This document shows positions 32,687 to 40,888 of a stretch of DNA of 64,000 bases, piece after piece. The notes below the pieces were generated by a model. That model was not told the DNA's origin, did no database searches, and worked only from the letters and a program-made list of their open reading frames with translations. Source of the stretch: Paraburkholderia domus (lineage in GTDB: Bacteria > Pseudomonadota > Gammaproteobacteria > Burkholderiales > Burkholderiaceae); assembly GCF_905220705.1 (NCBI RefSeq), contig NZ_CAJNAT010000020.1:78355-142354 (forward strand), in the 5' to 3' direction. The position numbers were made by a program, and so were the translations under genes. Every line of letters starts with the position of its first letter. The stretch's first letter is position 1.

Positions 32687-34024
32687 TCAGCTATGCGCAG
32701 CCGGCGCGATCTGCACGAGCTGGCCGGTACTCAGCGAATCGCCGGGGTTATCGATCACGCGGTCGGTCGCCGCGAGGCCCGTGGTGATCTCCACATGCGT
32801 GCCGAAATCGCGGCCGATGTGTACCGTCTTGAGCGCCGCCCGGCCGTCGCCGTCGACCACGGCGACCGTGACGCCGTCGGGACGGAAGAGCAGGGCGCTG
32901 ACCGGCAGATCGAGCGCGGGTGTGGTCGACTGCAACTGCAGATGCACCTGCGCGTACGCGCCTGGCATCAGTGCGCCGTCCTTGTTATCGACGTCGACCT
33001 CGACACGCAGCGTGCGGCTCGACGGATCGATCGAACCGGTCGTGCGCGCGACGCGTGCGGCGATGTGCCGTCCGGGATACTGCTGGACGGTCAGATACAC
33101 GCCGGTGTCGGGCGTGACGTAGGGTGCGTCGTTCTGCGGCACGTCGACGAACACGCGCAGCACGCCGGTCTGTTGAATATGAAACAGCTCGCCCGACATA
33201 CCCGCCGTGCCCGGCGTACCGCCCGCGGTCACGAGTGCGCCAACATCGACGTTGCGCGCGGTGATCGTGCCGTCGAACGGCGCGGTGATCTTCTCGTACG
33301 ACACCAGCTCCGCCAGATGCGCGACATTGGCCTGCGCCGACGCCAGCATTGCGCGGCGCGCTTCCATGTCGCTGACTTTCGTATCCGCATCCTGCTGCGC
33401 GACCGATTGGGTTTTCAGCATCTCCTGCCAGCGTTGCGCGGTGGTCTTCGCGAAGTCGAAATTGGCCTGCGCGGTGGCTTGGTCGGCTCGGGCCTGGCGC
33501 AGTTGTGCGTCCAGATCGGGGGCGTCGATCGTGGCGAGCGTCTGGCCGCTTTTCACCTGGGCGCCGATGTCGGTGTTCCAGTGCGCCAGATAGCCGCTCG
33601 TGCGTGCATAGATGGATGCTTCGGCGAACGGCGCCACGGCGCCGGGCAGCAGCAGCTCGTGGACGGCCGGCGCCGGGCGTGGCGTGACCACGGACACGCT
33701 GAGCATGCTTTGCGCTTGCGTCTGTTGTGTCAGCGCGGCGCTTGCGTGCAGACGCGGCACGATGCCGACGATGAGCAGCGCCGCGGCGAGGCCAGCCAAT
33801 GCGAACGGCCACACGCGGCGGGCCGGCTTCGGGCTTGTGGTCATGTCGCCGGAGCGGGAGGTTTCGGCCGCGTTGCGATGTGGGTATTCGTTGCCGCTCG
33901 CGGGCTGTGCGGACGACGCGGTGTGCGCAGTGTCGGCGACGCGGGACGCTTCGTCGGCGTTGATAGCCTCGACAGCCGGTTCAGACCTGTCGCCGGATTC
34001 CGGCGGAAGTGATGGATTGTTCAT
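32687..34024 (-). CDS. RND efflux periplasmic adaptor (membrane fusion protein, HlyD/AcrA type)
   Basis: A 445-residue adaptor with a long cytoplasmic N-terminus and one membrane anchor (WPFALAGLAAALLIVGIVP). The lipoyl halves (YLAHWNTDIGAQVKSGQTLATID and ITAPFDGTITARNVDVGALV) flank a helical hairpin. ATG 34024 was chosen; a TTG two codons earlier is possible. The gene lies 19 nt after the permease and 18 nt before the outer membrane factor. Confidence 0.92.
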   Translation of the reverse strand: MNNPSLPPESGDRSEPAVEAINADEASRVADTAHTASSAQPASGNEYPHRNAAETSRSGDMTTSPKPARRVWPFALAGLAAALLIVGIVPRLHASAALTQQTQAQSMLSVSVVTPRPAPAVHELLLPGAVAPFAEASIYARTSGYLAHWNTDIGAQVKSGQTLATIDAPDLDAQLRQARADQATAQANFDFAKTTAQRWQEMLKTQSVAQQDADTKVSDMEARRAMLASAQANVAHLAELVSYEKITAPFDGTITARNVDVGALVTAGGTPGTAGMSGELFHIQQTGVLRVFVDVPQNDAPYVTPDTGVYLTVQQYPGRHIAARVARTTGSIDPSSRTLRVEVDVDNKDGALMPGAYAQVHLQLQSTTPALDLPVSALLFRPDGVTVAVVDGDGRAALKTVHIGRDFGTHVEITTGLAATDRVIDNPGDSLSTGQLVQIAPAAHS

Positions 34025-34043
34025 GAGCAAGTTCTCGTCGGAG

Positions 34044-37000
34044 TCAAAGTGTGCGGGCGGGAACGCGAGATTCTTCTGCGTCGGTGCGAGCCGCGCGGCG
34101 TTTGTCTAGCCACGCATGCACCATCCCGTAGACGACCGGAACAAACAGCAAAGTGGACACCGTGCCAAGCGTAAGGCCGCCGATCACCGCGCGGCCGAGC
34201 GGCGCGTTCTGTTCGCCACCGTCGCCGAGGCCAAGGGCCATTGGCAGCATGCCGATCAGCATCGCGAGCGCGGTCATCAGCACCGGACGGAAACGGCTGA
34301 AGCCCGCTTCGAGCGCGGCCTGCAGCGGTGGCTTGCCGCCGTGGTGGAATTCACGCGCGGTGTTGATCACGAGAATGCTGTTGGCCGTGGCAATGCCAAT
34401 GCAGAGAATGGTGCCGGTGAGTGCCGGCACACTCAGGCTCGTGCCGGTGCTGAACAGCATCCACGCAATCCCCGCAAGCGAACCCGGCAGGCCGCTGATG
34501 ATGATGAACGGATCGAGCCACGACTGGAAATTGACGACCATCAGCAGATAGACGAGGGCGATTGCAAAGACAAGACCGCTTGCGAGGCCGCTGAACGAGT
34601 CGTGCATCGCCTGGACCTGGCCACGCACTACGATCGACGCGCCCGGCGGCAATTGCGGCCGGATCTGATCGACGAGGCGTGTCACGTCGGTAGCCACGCC
34701 ACCGAGATCGCGCCCCTGCGCCGATGCGAAAATATCGAGCACCGGCTGCACGTTGTAGTGCGAGACGACGGCTTGTTGGGTGACGCGTGTCAGCGTGCTC
34801 ATGGCACCGAGCAAATTCTGCGGCGCGGGGCCGTTGCCGGTTGCGGCAGCGGACGCCGTCGCCACACCCGCACCTGCGGCGCCGCTCTGCGCGACCGGGA
34901 TATTGGCCAGCGCCTGCAGCGAGTTGATATCGTACTGCGGCATCATCGCCATCAACGGATAGCTGACACCGTTGCGCGGATCGAGCCAGAAATTCGGCGT
35001 GGTTTGCGAGCTGCCTGAGAGCGCGATCAGCAGGTTCTGCGACACGTCGCGTTGCAACAATCCCGCTTGAATTGCCCGCGTACGGTCGACGTTGACGTTG
35101 ATCGCAGGTTCGTCGCCCGGCTGCTGGATGCGCGCGTCGACGAGGCCGCGCACGCCGCGCAGTTGTTCCAGCAAGCGGTTCGCCACGACGCGATTGGCGT
35201 CGAGCTTGTTGCCGACGATCTGGATATCAATCGGCGCTGGCAGGCCAAAGTTGAGAATCTGGCTGACGATATCGGCGGGCAGGAAGGCAAACGTGACGCC
35301 GGGGAAATCTTTGGAGAGCGTGGTGCGCAGCATCGCCACATAGGCGGCGGTCGGCTTGTGTCCGGCTGCGAGCGTGATCATCACGTCGGCGTCTTCCGGG
35401 CCGATTGGATCAGATGAATCGTAAGTCAGGTTGATACCGCTCACCGGCACGCCGATGTTGTCGAGCATGGCTGCAAGTTCCTGCTTCGGGATCACGCTGC
35501 GCACGCGCGCTTCGACTTCATCGGTGATGCGCGCGGTGTCTTCGATACGTGTGCCGGTCGGCGCACGCAGATGCAGGCGGATCTCGCCGGTATCGACTGC
35601 GGGAAAGAAATCGCGGCCGGAAAATGGCACCAGGGCGAGCGAGCCGATACACAGCAGCAGAAAGATGGCGATAAAGCGGCGCGGTCTTGCAATCGCCGAA
35701 CCGAGCACGCCGCGATAGCGTTCGCGCAACCTCTCGAAGCGATGTTCGAAGGCGGCCTGGAAGCGAATCAGGCGCGCAATCGGGCCGTTGCCCGTGACGG
35801 GCGCGTTACTGCGCGCACGCATCAGGTACATCGCAAGGGTCGGCACCAGCGTGCGCGAGAAGAAATACGACGCGATCATCGCGAACACCACCGCTTCGGC
35901 AAGCGGCACGAACAGATAACGTGCAACGCCGGAAAGCAGAAACATCGGCACGAACACGATGCAGATCGACAGTGTCGAGACAAAAGTCGGCACGGCGATT
36001 TCACCCGAGCCGTTCAGAATTGCGTCGTGCAGCGGCTCGCCGTTTTCCAGATGATGTGTGATGTTTTCGATCGCCACGGTGGCATCGTCGACGAGAATAC
36101 CCACCGCGAGCGCGAGTCCACCGAGCGTCATGATGTTGATGGTCTGGCCGAGCGCGGAAAGCGCGATCAGTGATGTCAGCACCGCGAGCGGAATCGACAC
36201 CGCGATGATCAGCGTGGCGCGCCAGCTGCCGAGAAACAGCAGAATCATCAACGCGGTCAATGCAGCGGCAATCACGGCCTCCCGCGCCACGCCCACCACT
36301 GCTGACTTCACGAACACGGATTGATCGGACAACGCGGTGATATGCAATGAGCTCGGCAAACCGGCCGCGATATGCGGCAACATGGCCTTGACCTGCTGGA
36401 TGATGGTCAACGTGGATGTGCTGCCGGATTTTTCAACAGTGAGGAGCGCGGCGCGTTTGCCGTCGCTGCGAACGATGTTGGTTTGGGGCGCATAGCCGTC
36501 GCGCACGTGGGCCACGTCGCGGACATACACCACGCCGCCAGCCACCGTTTTGATCGGCAGATCGTTCAACGCGGCCACCGTGTCGGTGCTGCCGTTCATC
36601 TGTACGTTGTATTCTTTCGTGCCGATTTTGGCGGTGCCTCCCGGCAAAATCAGGTTCTGCGCGTTGACGGCGTTGACCACGTCGAGCGGGGAGAGTCCTT
36701 TGGCCTGCAGCGCGCGCGGATCGATGTCGACCATGATCTGCCGCACCTTGCCGCCGAACGGCAGTGGAATCGACGCGCCTTGCACCGTTGCCAGTTGCGT
36801 GCGGATCTGGCTGTTGCCGAGGTCGTAGAGTTGCTGTTCGGAGAGCGTGTCGCTAGAGAGCCCGAGTTGCAGGATCGGCACCGTCGACGCGTTGTACGTG
36901 ATGATGTTCGGCGGCAACGTGCCAGGCGGCAGCACGCGCAGGATCGACGCGGAATTGGAAGCCGCCTCGGCAATCGCGCGATTGATGTCCGCGCCTGGGT

Positions 37001-37289
37001 GGAAAAAGATCTTCACCACCGAGACGCCGTTCAGCGATTGCGACTCGATATGCTCGATATCGTCGACGTCTGAGGTCAGCGCACGTTCGTAATTCGAGGT
37101 GATGCGGTTGGCCATGTCCTGGGCGGAAAAGCCGTTATACGTCCAGACGATGCTGACCACCGGGATGTCGATGTTCGGAAAGATATCGGTGGGTGTGCGC
37201 AGTATCGCGAGCGGGCCGACGATAAAGATCAACACCGCGAGTACCACGAATGTATATGGGCGGCGCAGCGCGAGCTTGACGATCCACAT
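34044..37289 (-). CDS. RND efflux permease (AcrB/MdtB-like)
   Basis: A 1081-residue inner-membrane pump with 12 transmembrane helices and two large periplasmic loops. It starts MWIVKLALRRPYTFVVLAVL with PTDIFPNIDIPVVSI. Proton-relay aspartates are in VGILVDDATVAIENI (TM4). The TM10-11 region reads GIATANSILVINTAREFHHGG. The C-terminal half of the porter domain contains an Ala/Gly-rich stretch. The close fit to hydrophobe-amphiphile pumps suggests organic substrates, although the neighbouring sensor resembles metal sensors. It is the first gene of the tripartite operon. Confidence 0.93.
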   Translation of the reverse strand: MWIVKLALRRPYTFVVLAVLIFIVGPLAILRTPTDIFPNIDIPVVSIVWTYNGFSAQDMANRITSNYERALTSDVDDIEHIESQSLNGVSVVKIFFHPGADINRAIAEAASNSASILRVLPPGTLPPNIITYNASTVPILQLGLSSDTLSEQQLYDLGNSQIRTQLATVQGASIPLPFGGKVRQIMVDIDPRALQAKGLSPLDVVNAVNAQNLILPGGTAKIGTKEYNVQMNGSTDTVAALNDLPIKTVAGGVVYVRDVAHVRDGYAPQTNIVRSDGKRAALLTVEKSGSTSTLTIIQQVKAMLPHIAAGLPSSLHITALSDQSVFVKSAVVGVAREAVIAAALTALMILLFLGSWRATLIIAVSIPLAVLTSLIALSALGQTINIMTLGGLALAVGILVDDATVAIENITHHLENGEPLHDAILNGSGEIAVPTFVSTLSICIVFVPMFLLSGVARYLFVPLAEAVVFAMIASYFFSRTLVPTLAMYLMRARSNAPVTGNGPIARLIRFQAAFEHRFERLRERYRGVLGSAIARPRRFIAIFLLLCIGSLALVPFSGRDFFPAVDTGEIRLHLRAPTGTRIEDTARITDEVEARVRSVIPKQELAAMLDNIGVPVSGINLTYDSSDPIGPEDADVMITLAAGHKPTAAYVAMLRTTLSKDFPGVTFAFLPADIVSQILNFGLPAPIDIQIVGNKLDANRVVANRLLEQLRGVRGLVDARIQQPGDEPAINVNVDRTRAIQAGLLQRDVSQNLLIALSGSSQTTPNFWLDPRNGVSYPLMAMMPQYDINSLQALANIPVAQSGAAGAGVATASAAATGNGPAPQNLLGAMSTLTRVTQQAVVSHYNVQPVLDIFASAQGRDLGGVATDVTRLVDQIRPQLPPGASIVVRGQVQAMHDSFSGLASGLVFAIALVYLLMVVNFQSWLDPFIIISGLPGSLAGIAWMLFSTGTSLSVPALTGTILCIGIATANSILVINTAREFHHGGKPPLQAALEAGFSRFRPVLMTALAMLIGMLPMALGLGDGGEQNAPLGRAVIGGLTLGTVSTLLFVPVVYGMVHAWLDKRRAARTDAEESRVPARTL

Positions 37290-37412
37290 GACGGTTTCCT
37301 GAAAAGAGGCGGAGGGAGGCGCGCGGGTTTTGACGCGCCTGGCGGCGCGGGACGCGGGCTTCTTCGTGAGTCAGGAGTGTGGGGGGATGGCGCTTACCGG
37401 CTGCGGTCCGGT

Positions 37413-37483
37413 AGATTACCGTTCTGTTATCTGGGGTTTGGGGTTACGTGCGGCGCGGTGCGTAGATAACAAAACGGTAATCT
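37413..37483. promoter_or_regulatory. Large inverted repeat upstream of the RND operon (regulator binding region)
   Basis: AGATTACCGTTCTGTTATCT (37413-37432) and AGATAACAAAACGGTAATCT (37464-37483) are inverted copies, 19 of 20 positions matching, separated by 31 bp. Each arm contains ATTACCG-N4-GTTAT, the motif also found before the response-regulator gene at 28773. The repeat lies 124-194 bp before the permease start and 88-158 bp before the divergent DUF4148 gene. Confidence 0.7.
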
Positions 37484-37570
37484 GCTGGTCAGTGCTCCGA
37501 CAGCTGAAATGACAAGAATGGGAAGCGTGGTTCAGGCCACTCATTTCTTGCACTTCTTCGGAGAGACATC

Positions 37571-37858
37571 ATGAAACTGTTTACCGCTATTGCTGTTGCT
37601 ATGCTTAGTTTGCCCTTTGGGGCGACTGCTTTTGCTCAATCCAATCCTTCAGGGTTGACTCGCGCTGATGTTATGGCGCAGTTGCAGCAGGCTCAGGCTG
37701 AAGGGCTCGTGCCGGCGCCTAAGGATGACTATCCGCCTAGTGAGGCTACTATTGCTCGGAATCGGGAGATTTATGCTATTCAGCATGGGGGGGATGGCGC
37801 TGGCGCTGTGAAGACTGCTGGGGTGCAGCTGAATCAGGCTGTGCCGGCGGCGAATTGA
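37571..37858 (+). CDS. DUF4148 small secreted protein
   Basis: A 95-residue precursor with a signal peptide (MKLFTAIAVAMLSLPFGATAFAQ) and the DUF4148 signature LTRADVMAQLQQAQAEGLVPAP followed by DYPPSEATIARNREIY. Such proteins are abundant in Burkholderiales and of unknown function, probably periplasmic. Codon third positions are unusually rich in T compared with neighbours. It is divergent from the RND operon and shares its regulatory region. Confidence 0.9.
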   Translation: MKLFTAIAVAMLSLPFGATAFAQSNPSGLTRADVMAQLQQAQAEGLVPAPKDDYPPSEATIARNREIYAIQHGGDGAGAVKTAGVQLNQAVPAAN

Positions 37859-37863
37859 TGCTG

Positions 37864-38118
37864 TGTCTCGTCGCCTGTGGGGTTGGCCTTTCCTTGATTT
37901 GTTATTGGTCTATTAGCGTTGCCCCTGTGCGGGGCGGCACCTACTTTTCTTTGCATGCCGCAAAGAAAAGTAGGCAAAAGAAAGCGGCTCACACCGCTAA
38001 TTTTTAAGCGGGTCCCCCGCACAGTCGCGGTAGTGGTACATCTGGAATCTGTGTTCTCGCACATTCGGCGTGTGTGACAAAGCCGTCATTCTTCCGGCGG
38101 CGCCGCGCGCGCCGAAGG
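37864..38118. repeat. Dispersed multi-hairpin intergenic repeat, copy 2
   Basis: The same element as 12834-13110 in the same orientation. The main hairpin arms are CCTACTTTTCTTTGC (37940-37954) and its complement (37960-37974) around ATGCC. Compared with copy 1, a C-G pair has become T-A on both sides, so pairing is conserved while sequence changed. The CCCCTGTGCGGGG and CCGCT/AGCGG hairpins are also present. Confidence 0.88.
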
Positions 38119-38228
38119 GGACTTCTTGATAGCGTTCGCTAATTTTTTTCTCGCGTTCTATTTCAAACCCGCCGCCCAATCCACCGATGCATCAAACAAG
38201 CTACATGTGTGGAAGCGACTGCGTTGAG

Positions 38229-39452
38229 TCAGACGACCCACCACGCAAGCAGCGCCGTGAGCAGCACCACGGCCCATGAAGGCACGCGCCACCAGCCGAG
38301 CAATGCGAGCGCCACAACGACCAGCGCGAAATCGCGGCCGCTGTGAATCGCGCTCGTCCACACCGGGTCGTAGAGTGCGGCGAGCAGAATGCCGACCACG
38401 GCTGCATTGATGCCGGCCATCGCCCGGCGCATCGACGCGAACGCCCGCAATTCGCCCCACAGTGGCAACGCCGCGCCGACCAGTAGAAACGACGGCAGAA
38501 AAATTGCCACGGTGGCGATCAGCGCACCGGGGATTCCCGCCGGATGACCGTTGCTGGCGGCGCCGAGAAACGCCGCGAACGTGAACAGCGGTCCCGGTAT
38601 CGCCTGGGCTGCGCCGTAACCGGCCATGAAGGAATTGGCCGAGAGCCAGCCGCGCGGCACCACGACTGCTTCCAGCAAAGGCAGCACCACATGGCCGCCG
38701 CCGAACACCAGCGAGCCGACCCGATAGAACGCCGCGAACAGGTCGAGCGGATAGGTATGCAGCAAGGCGGCCGCGGCAGGCAGGCCGGCTAGCAATAGCG
38801 CGAAGATCGCCAGGCAGGCGAAAGCGCCGGTCCTGGTCCCGGGCATGCCGAGTGGGGCGCGTGGCACATCGGTCGACGATTTCAGAAGCAGGGCCCCGCT
38901 CATGGCCGCCACGACAATTGCGATGATCTGCCCGTAAGCCGCACCGAGCACGATCACCGCAATGGCCGACGCCGCTGCAATTGTGACGCGGGCACGGTCG
39001 GGGCAGAGCGTGCGTCCCATCGACCAGACCGCCTGCGCGACGACGGCGACCGCCGCAAGCTTCAGGCCGCGCAGCAGATGAAGCGCACTTGCGTCCGCAA
39101 GATGGGTGAAACCGTAGGCAAACGCCACCATCAGCAGCATTGATGGCAACGTGAAGCCGAGCCACGCCGCCAGCGCGCCGGCGATGCCGCCACGAAAACG
39201 GCCGATTGCGATGCCGACCTGGCTGCTGCCGGGCCCCGGTAGAAACTGGCACAGCGCGACCACGTCGCTGAACGTGTGCTCGTCGAGCCAGCGGCGGCGT
39301 TTGACGAACTCGTCGCGGAAGTAGCCGAGATGCGCGGCAGGGCCACCGAACGAGGTCAGGCCGAGCCGCAGAAAAATACAGAAGAGCGTCCACGGCGAAC
39401 TGTGCGCAGGGTGGTCGAGAGACGTGTTGGAATCCGCGTTGTGCTTGGGCAT
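38229..39452 (-). CDS. chrA: Chromate transporter ChrA
   Basis: A 407-residue membrane protein of the long-chain CHR family, built from two homologous halves. Half one has RLGLTSFGGPAAHLGYFRDEFV and CQFLPGPGSSQVGIAIG. Half two has RVGSLVFGGGHVVLPLLEA and AQAIPGPLFTFAAFLGA. These FGG(P/G) and PGP motifs are diagnostic. ChrA exports chromate by proton or sulfate antiport. No chrB or chrF regulator is beside it. Confidence 0.93.
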   Translation of the reverse strand: MPKHNADSNTSLDHPAHSSPWTLFCIFLRLGLTSFGGPAAHLGYFRDEFVKRRRWLDEHTFSDVVALCQFLPGPGSSQVGIAIGRFRGGIAGALAAWLGFTLPSMLLMVAFAYGFTHLADASALHLLRGLKLAAVAVVAQAVWSMGRTLCPDRARVTIAAASAIAVIVLGAAYGQIIAIVVAAMSGALLLKSSTDVPRAPLGMPGTRTGAFACLAIFALLLAGLPAAAALLHTYPLDLFAAFYRVGSLVFGGGHVVLPLLEAVVVPRGWLSANSFMAGYGAAQAIPGPLFTFAAFLGAASNGHPAGIPGALIATVAIFLPSFLLVGAALPLWGELRAFASMRRAMAGINAAVVGILLAALYDPVWTSAIHSGRDFALVVVALALLGWWRVPSWAVVLLTALLAWWVV

Positions 39453-39900
39453 GGTTTAGCTGTTGTGCAGGAATCGAGGCGGAAAGGCAAACGTCATTCG
39501 GCGGCCGTTATGCCGGTGGATCAAGGCAGCGCTCGATCATAACTGAGCCTGGACGTAGCTGTCTGCAACGGGCCCGGACAGTCCGTGTAGCCGCATTCAT
39601 CGCCACCGACAAGCGCATTGCCGTCTAAGACTGGCGAGCGGAGATCGGATTCCAACTTACCTTTCTGCTCTCTCGCGAATCGCATTGAGCCAAGCCAGTT
39701 CCCCTTCCGGAAACATGTGCGACTCTTTCGAACATGTTCATCGGGAAAGTCGTACGGCAAACGAACGCGGGCAGCCCACCATATCACTACGCAATCTGAA
39801 GCTTTTCTGCAGCGCGAAGAGAATCGCCGCTCTGTCGTCTGGCGCCCCGCGCTACGTCATGGCATTGCGCAAGCGCAATCGTCCATCATTGGAGAAAGTC
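39453..39900. other. Non-coding stretch between chrA and the alpha/beta hydrolase gene
   Basis: This 448-bp divergent gap must contain both promoters. No gene, RNA or convincing regulatory palindrome was recognised. An in-frame open stretch extends the hydrolase frame upstream to 39685 but shows no family similarity. Confidence 0.5.
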
Positions 39901-40860
39901 ATGAACATTATCCGTAGGGTTTCGCGTCAACTCGGCGCTGCGCTCGTACTTGCTGGAGCGTTGCACGCCGCGGCACACGCCGTAGCGAGTCCGCGCATTG
40001 AGGACCGTTCAATCACCGCGAATGGTATCGAACTGCACTACCTGGAAGCCGGGCATGGCGCCGGCACACCCGTCGTGCTGCTGCACGGCTACGCTGAAAG
40101 CAGTCACATGTGGTTGCCGCTGATTCAGCAACTCGACGACCGGCGCGTCGTCATTGCGCCTGATCTACCCGGCGCAGGCGCTTCCGGCATGCCGGAAACG
40201 GGCTACGACAAGAAGGCCATGGCGCAGGATATTCACGCGATGGTTCAAGCGCTCGGTTATCGCAAAGTGAAGCTCGTCGGCCACGATATCGGGCTAATGG
40301 TGGCTTACGCCTACGCCGCTCAGTATCCGGGCGAGGTGGAAAGCATCACGTTGATGGATGCATTCCTCCCCGGTGTGGGCGACTGGCAGAAAGTATGGTT
40401 ATTGCGCGACAAATGGCACTACAACTTCTACGGCGAGACGCCGCTGAAGCTGGTTAAGGGACGCGAGCGGATCTACTTCGACCACTTCTGGAACGACTTC
40501 GCCGCCGACCCGAAACACTCGATGCCTGAGGCCGATCGTGAACTGTACGCCGCGACCTACGCCCAGCCGGGGCGAATGCGCGCGGGCTTCGAGTACTTTC
40601 GGGCGTTCCCGCAGGACGCGCAAGACTTTGCGGAGTTCGCAAAAACGCCGCTGACGATGCCGATGCTGGTGCTGACTGGGGAAAAGGCCTCGGGCACCTT
40701 CCTGATCAATCAGGCTCGTCTGATCGATACGAACGTGCAGGGAATCATCGTTCAAGGTTCGGGACACTGGCTGATGGAGGAAGCACCCGAGCAGACCATC
40801 CCGGCCATCGTTCAGTTCGTCAATACGCCGGCGATGAAATGGCCGCTCGCGCCGCGCTAA
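39901..40860 (+). CDS. Exported alpha/beta hydrolase (epoxide hydrolase / dehalogenase-like)
   Basis: A 319-residue precursor with a signal peptide (LGAALVLAGALHAAAHAVAS). The oxyanion motif is LLHGYAESS. The nucleophile elbow is GHDIG, with Asp rather than Ser, which points to epoxide hydrolase or haloacetate/haloalkane dehalogenase chemistry. The catalytic His is in GSGHWLMEE. GGAGAAAG precedes the ATG at 39901, deciding the start. An exported enzyme of this class may detoxify epoxides or act on lipids; the substrate is unknown. Confidence 0.88.
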   Translation: MNIIRRVSRQLGAALVLAGALHAAAHAVASPRIEDRSITANGIELHYLEAGHGAGTPVVLLHGYAESSHMWLPLIQQLDDRRVVIAPDLPGAGASGMPETGYDKKAMAQDIHAMVQALGYRKVKLVGHDIGLMVAYAYAAQYPGEVESITLMDAFLPGVGDWQKVWLLRDKWHYNFYGETPLKLVKGRERIYFDHFWNDFAADPKHSMPEADRELYAATYAQPGRMRAGFEYFRAFPQDAQDFAEFAKTPLTMPMLVLTGEKASGTFLINQARLIDTNVQGIIVQGSGHWLMEEAPEQTIPAIVQFVNTPAMKWPLAPR

Positions 40861-40888
40861 ATCATCGGATGGCGCAATCTCCACTATT

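Noticed and set aside
32693..34012. 439-codon frame antisense to the RND adaptor gene
   Set aside because: Shadow frame; the adaptor motifs on the minus strand are unambiguous.
38158..39393. 411-codon frame overlapping chrA on the same strand
   Set aside because: Alternative frame with Arg/Cys-rich, non-membrane composition; the chrA frame has the diagnostic FGGP and PGP motifs.
39685..39900. Upstream extension of the alpha/beta hydrolase
   Set aside because: The ATG at 39901 has GGAGAAAG directly upstream and begins a proper signal peptide; the extension is unconserved-looking.
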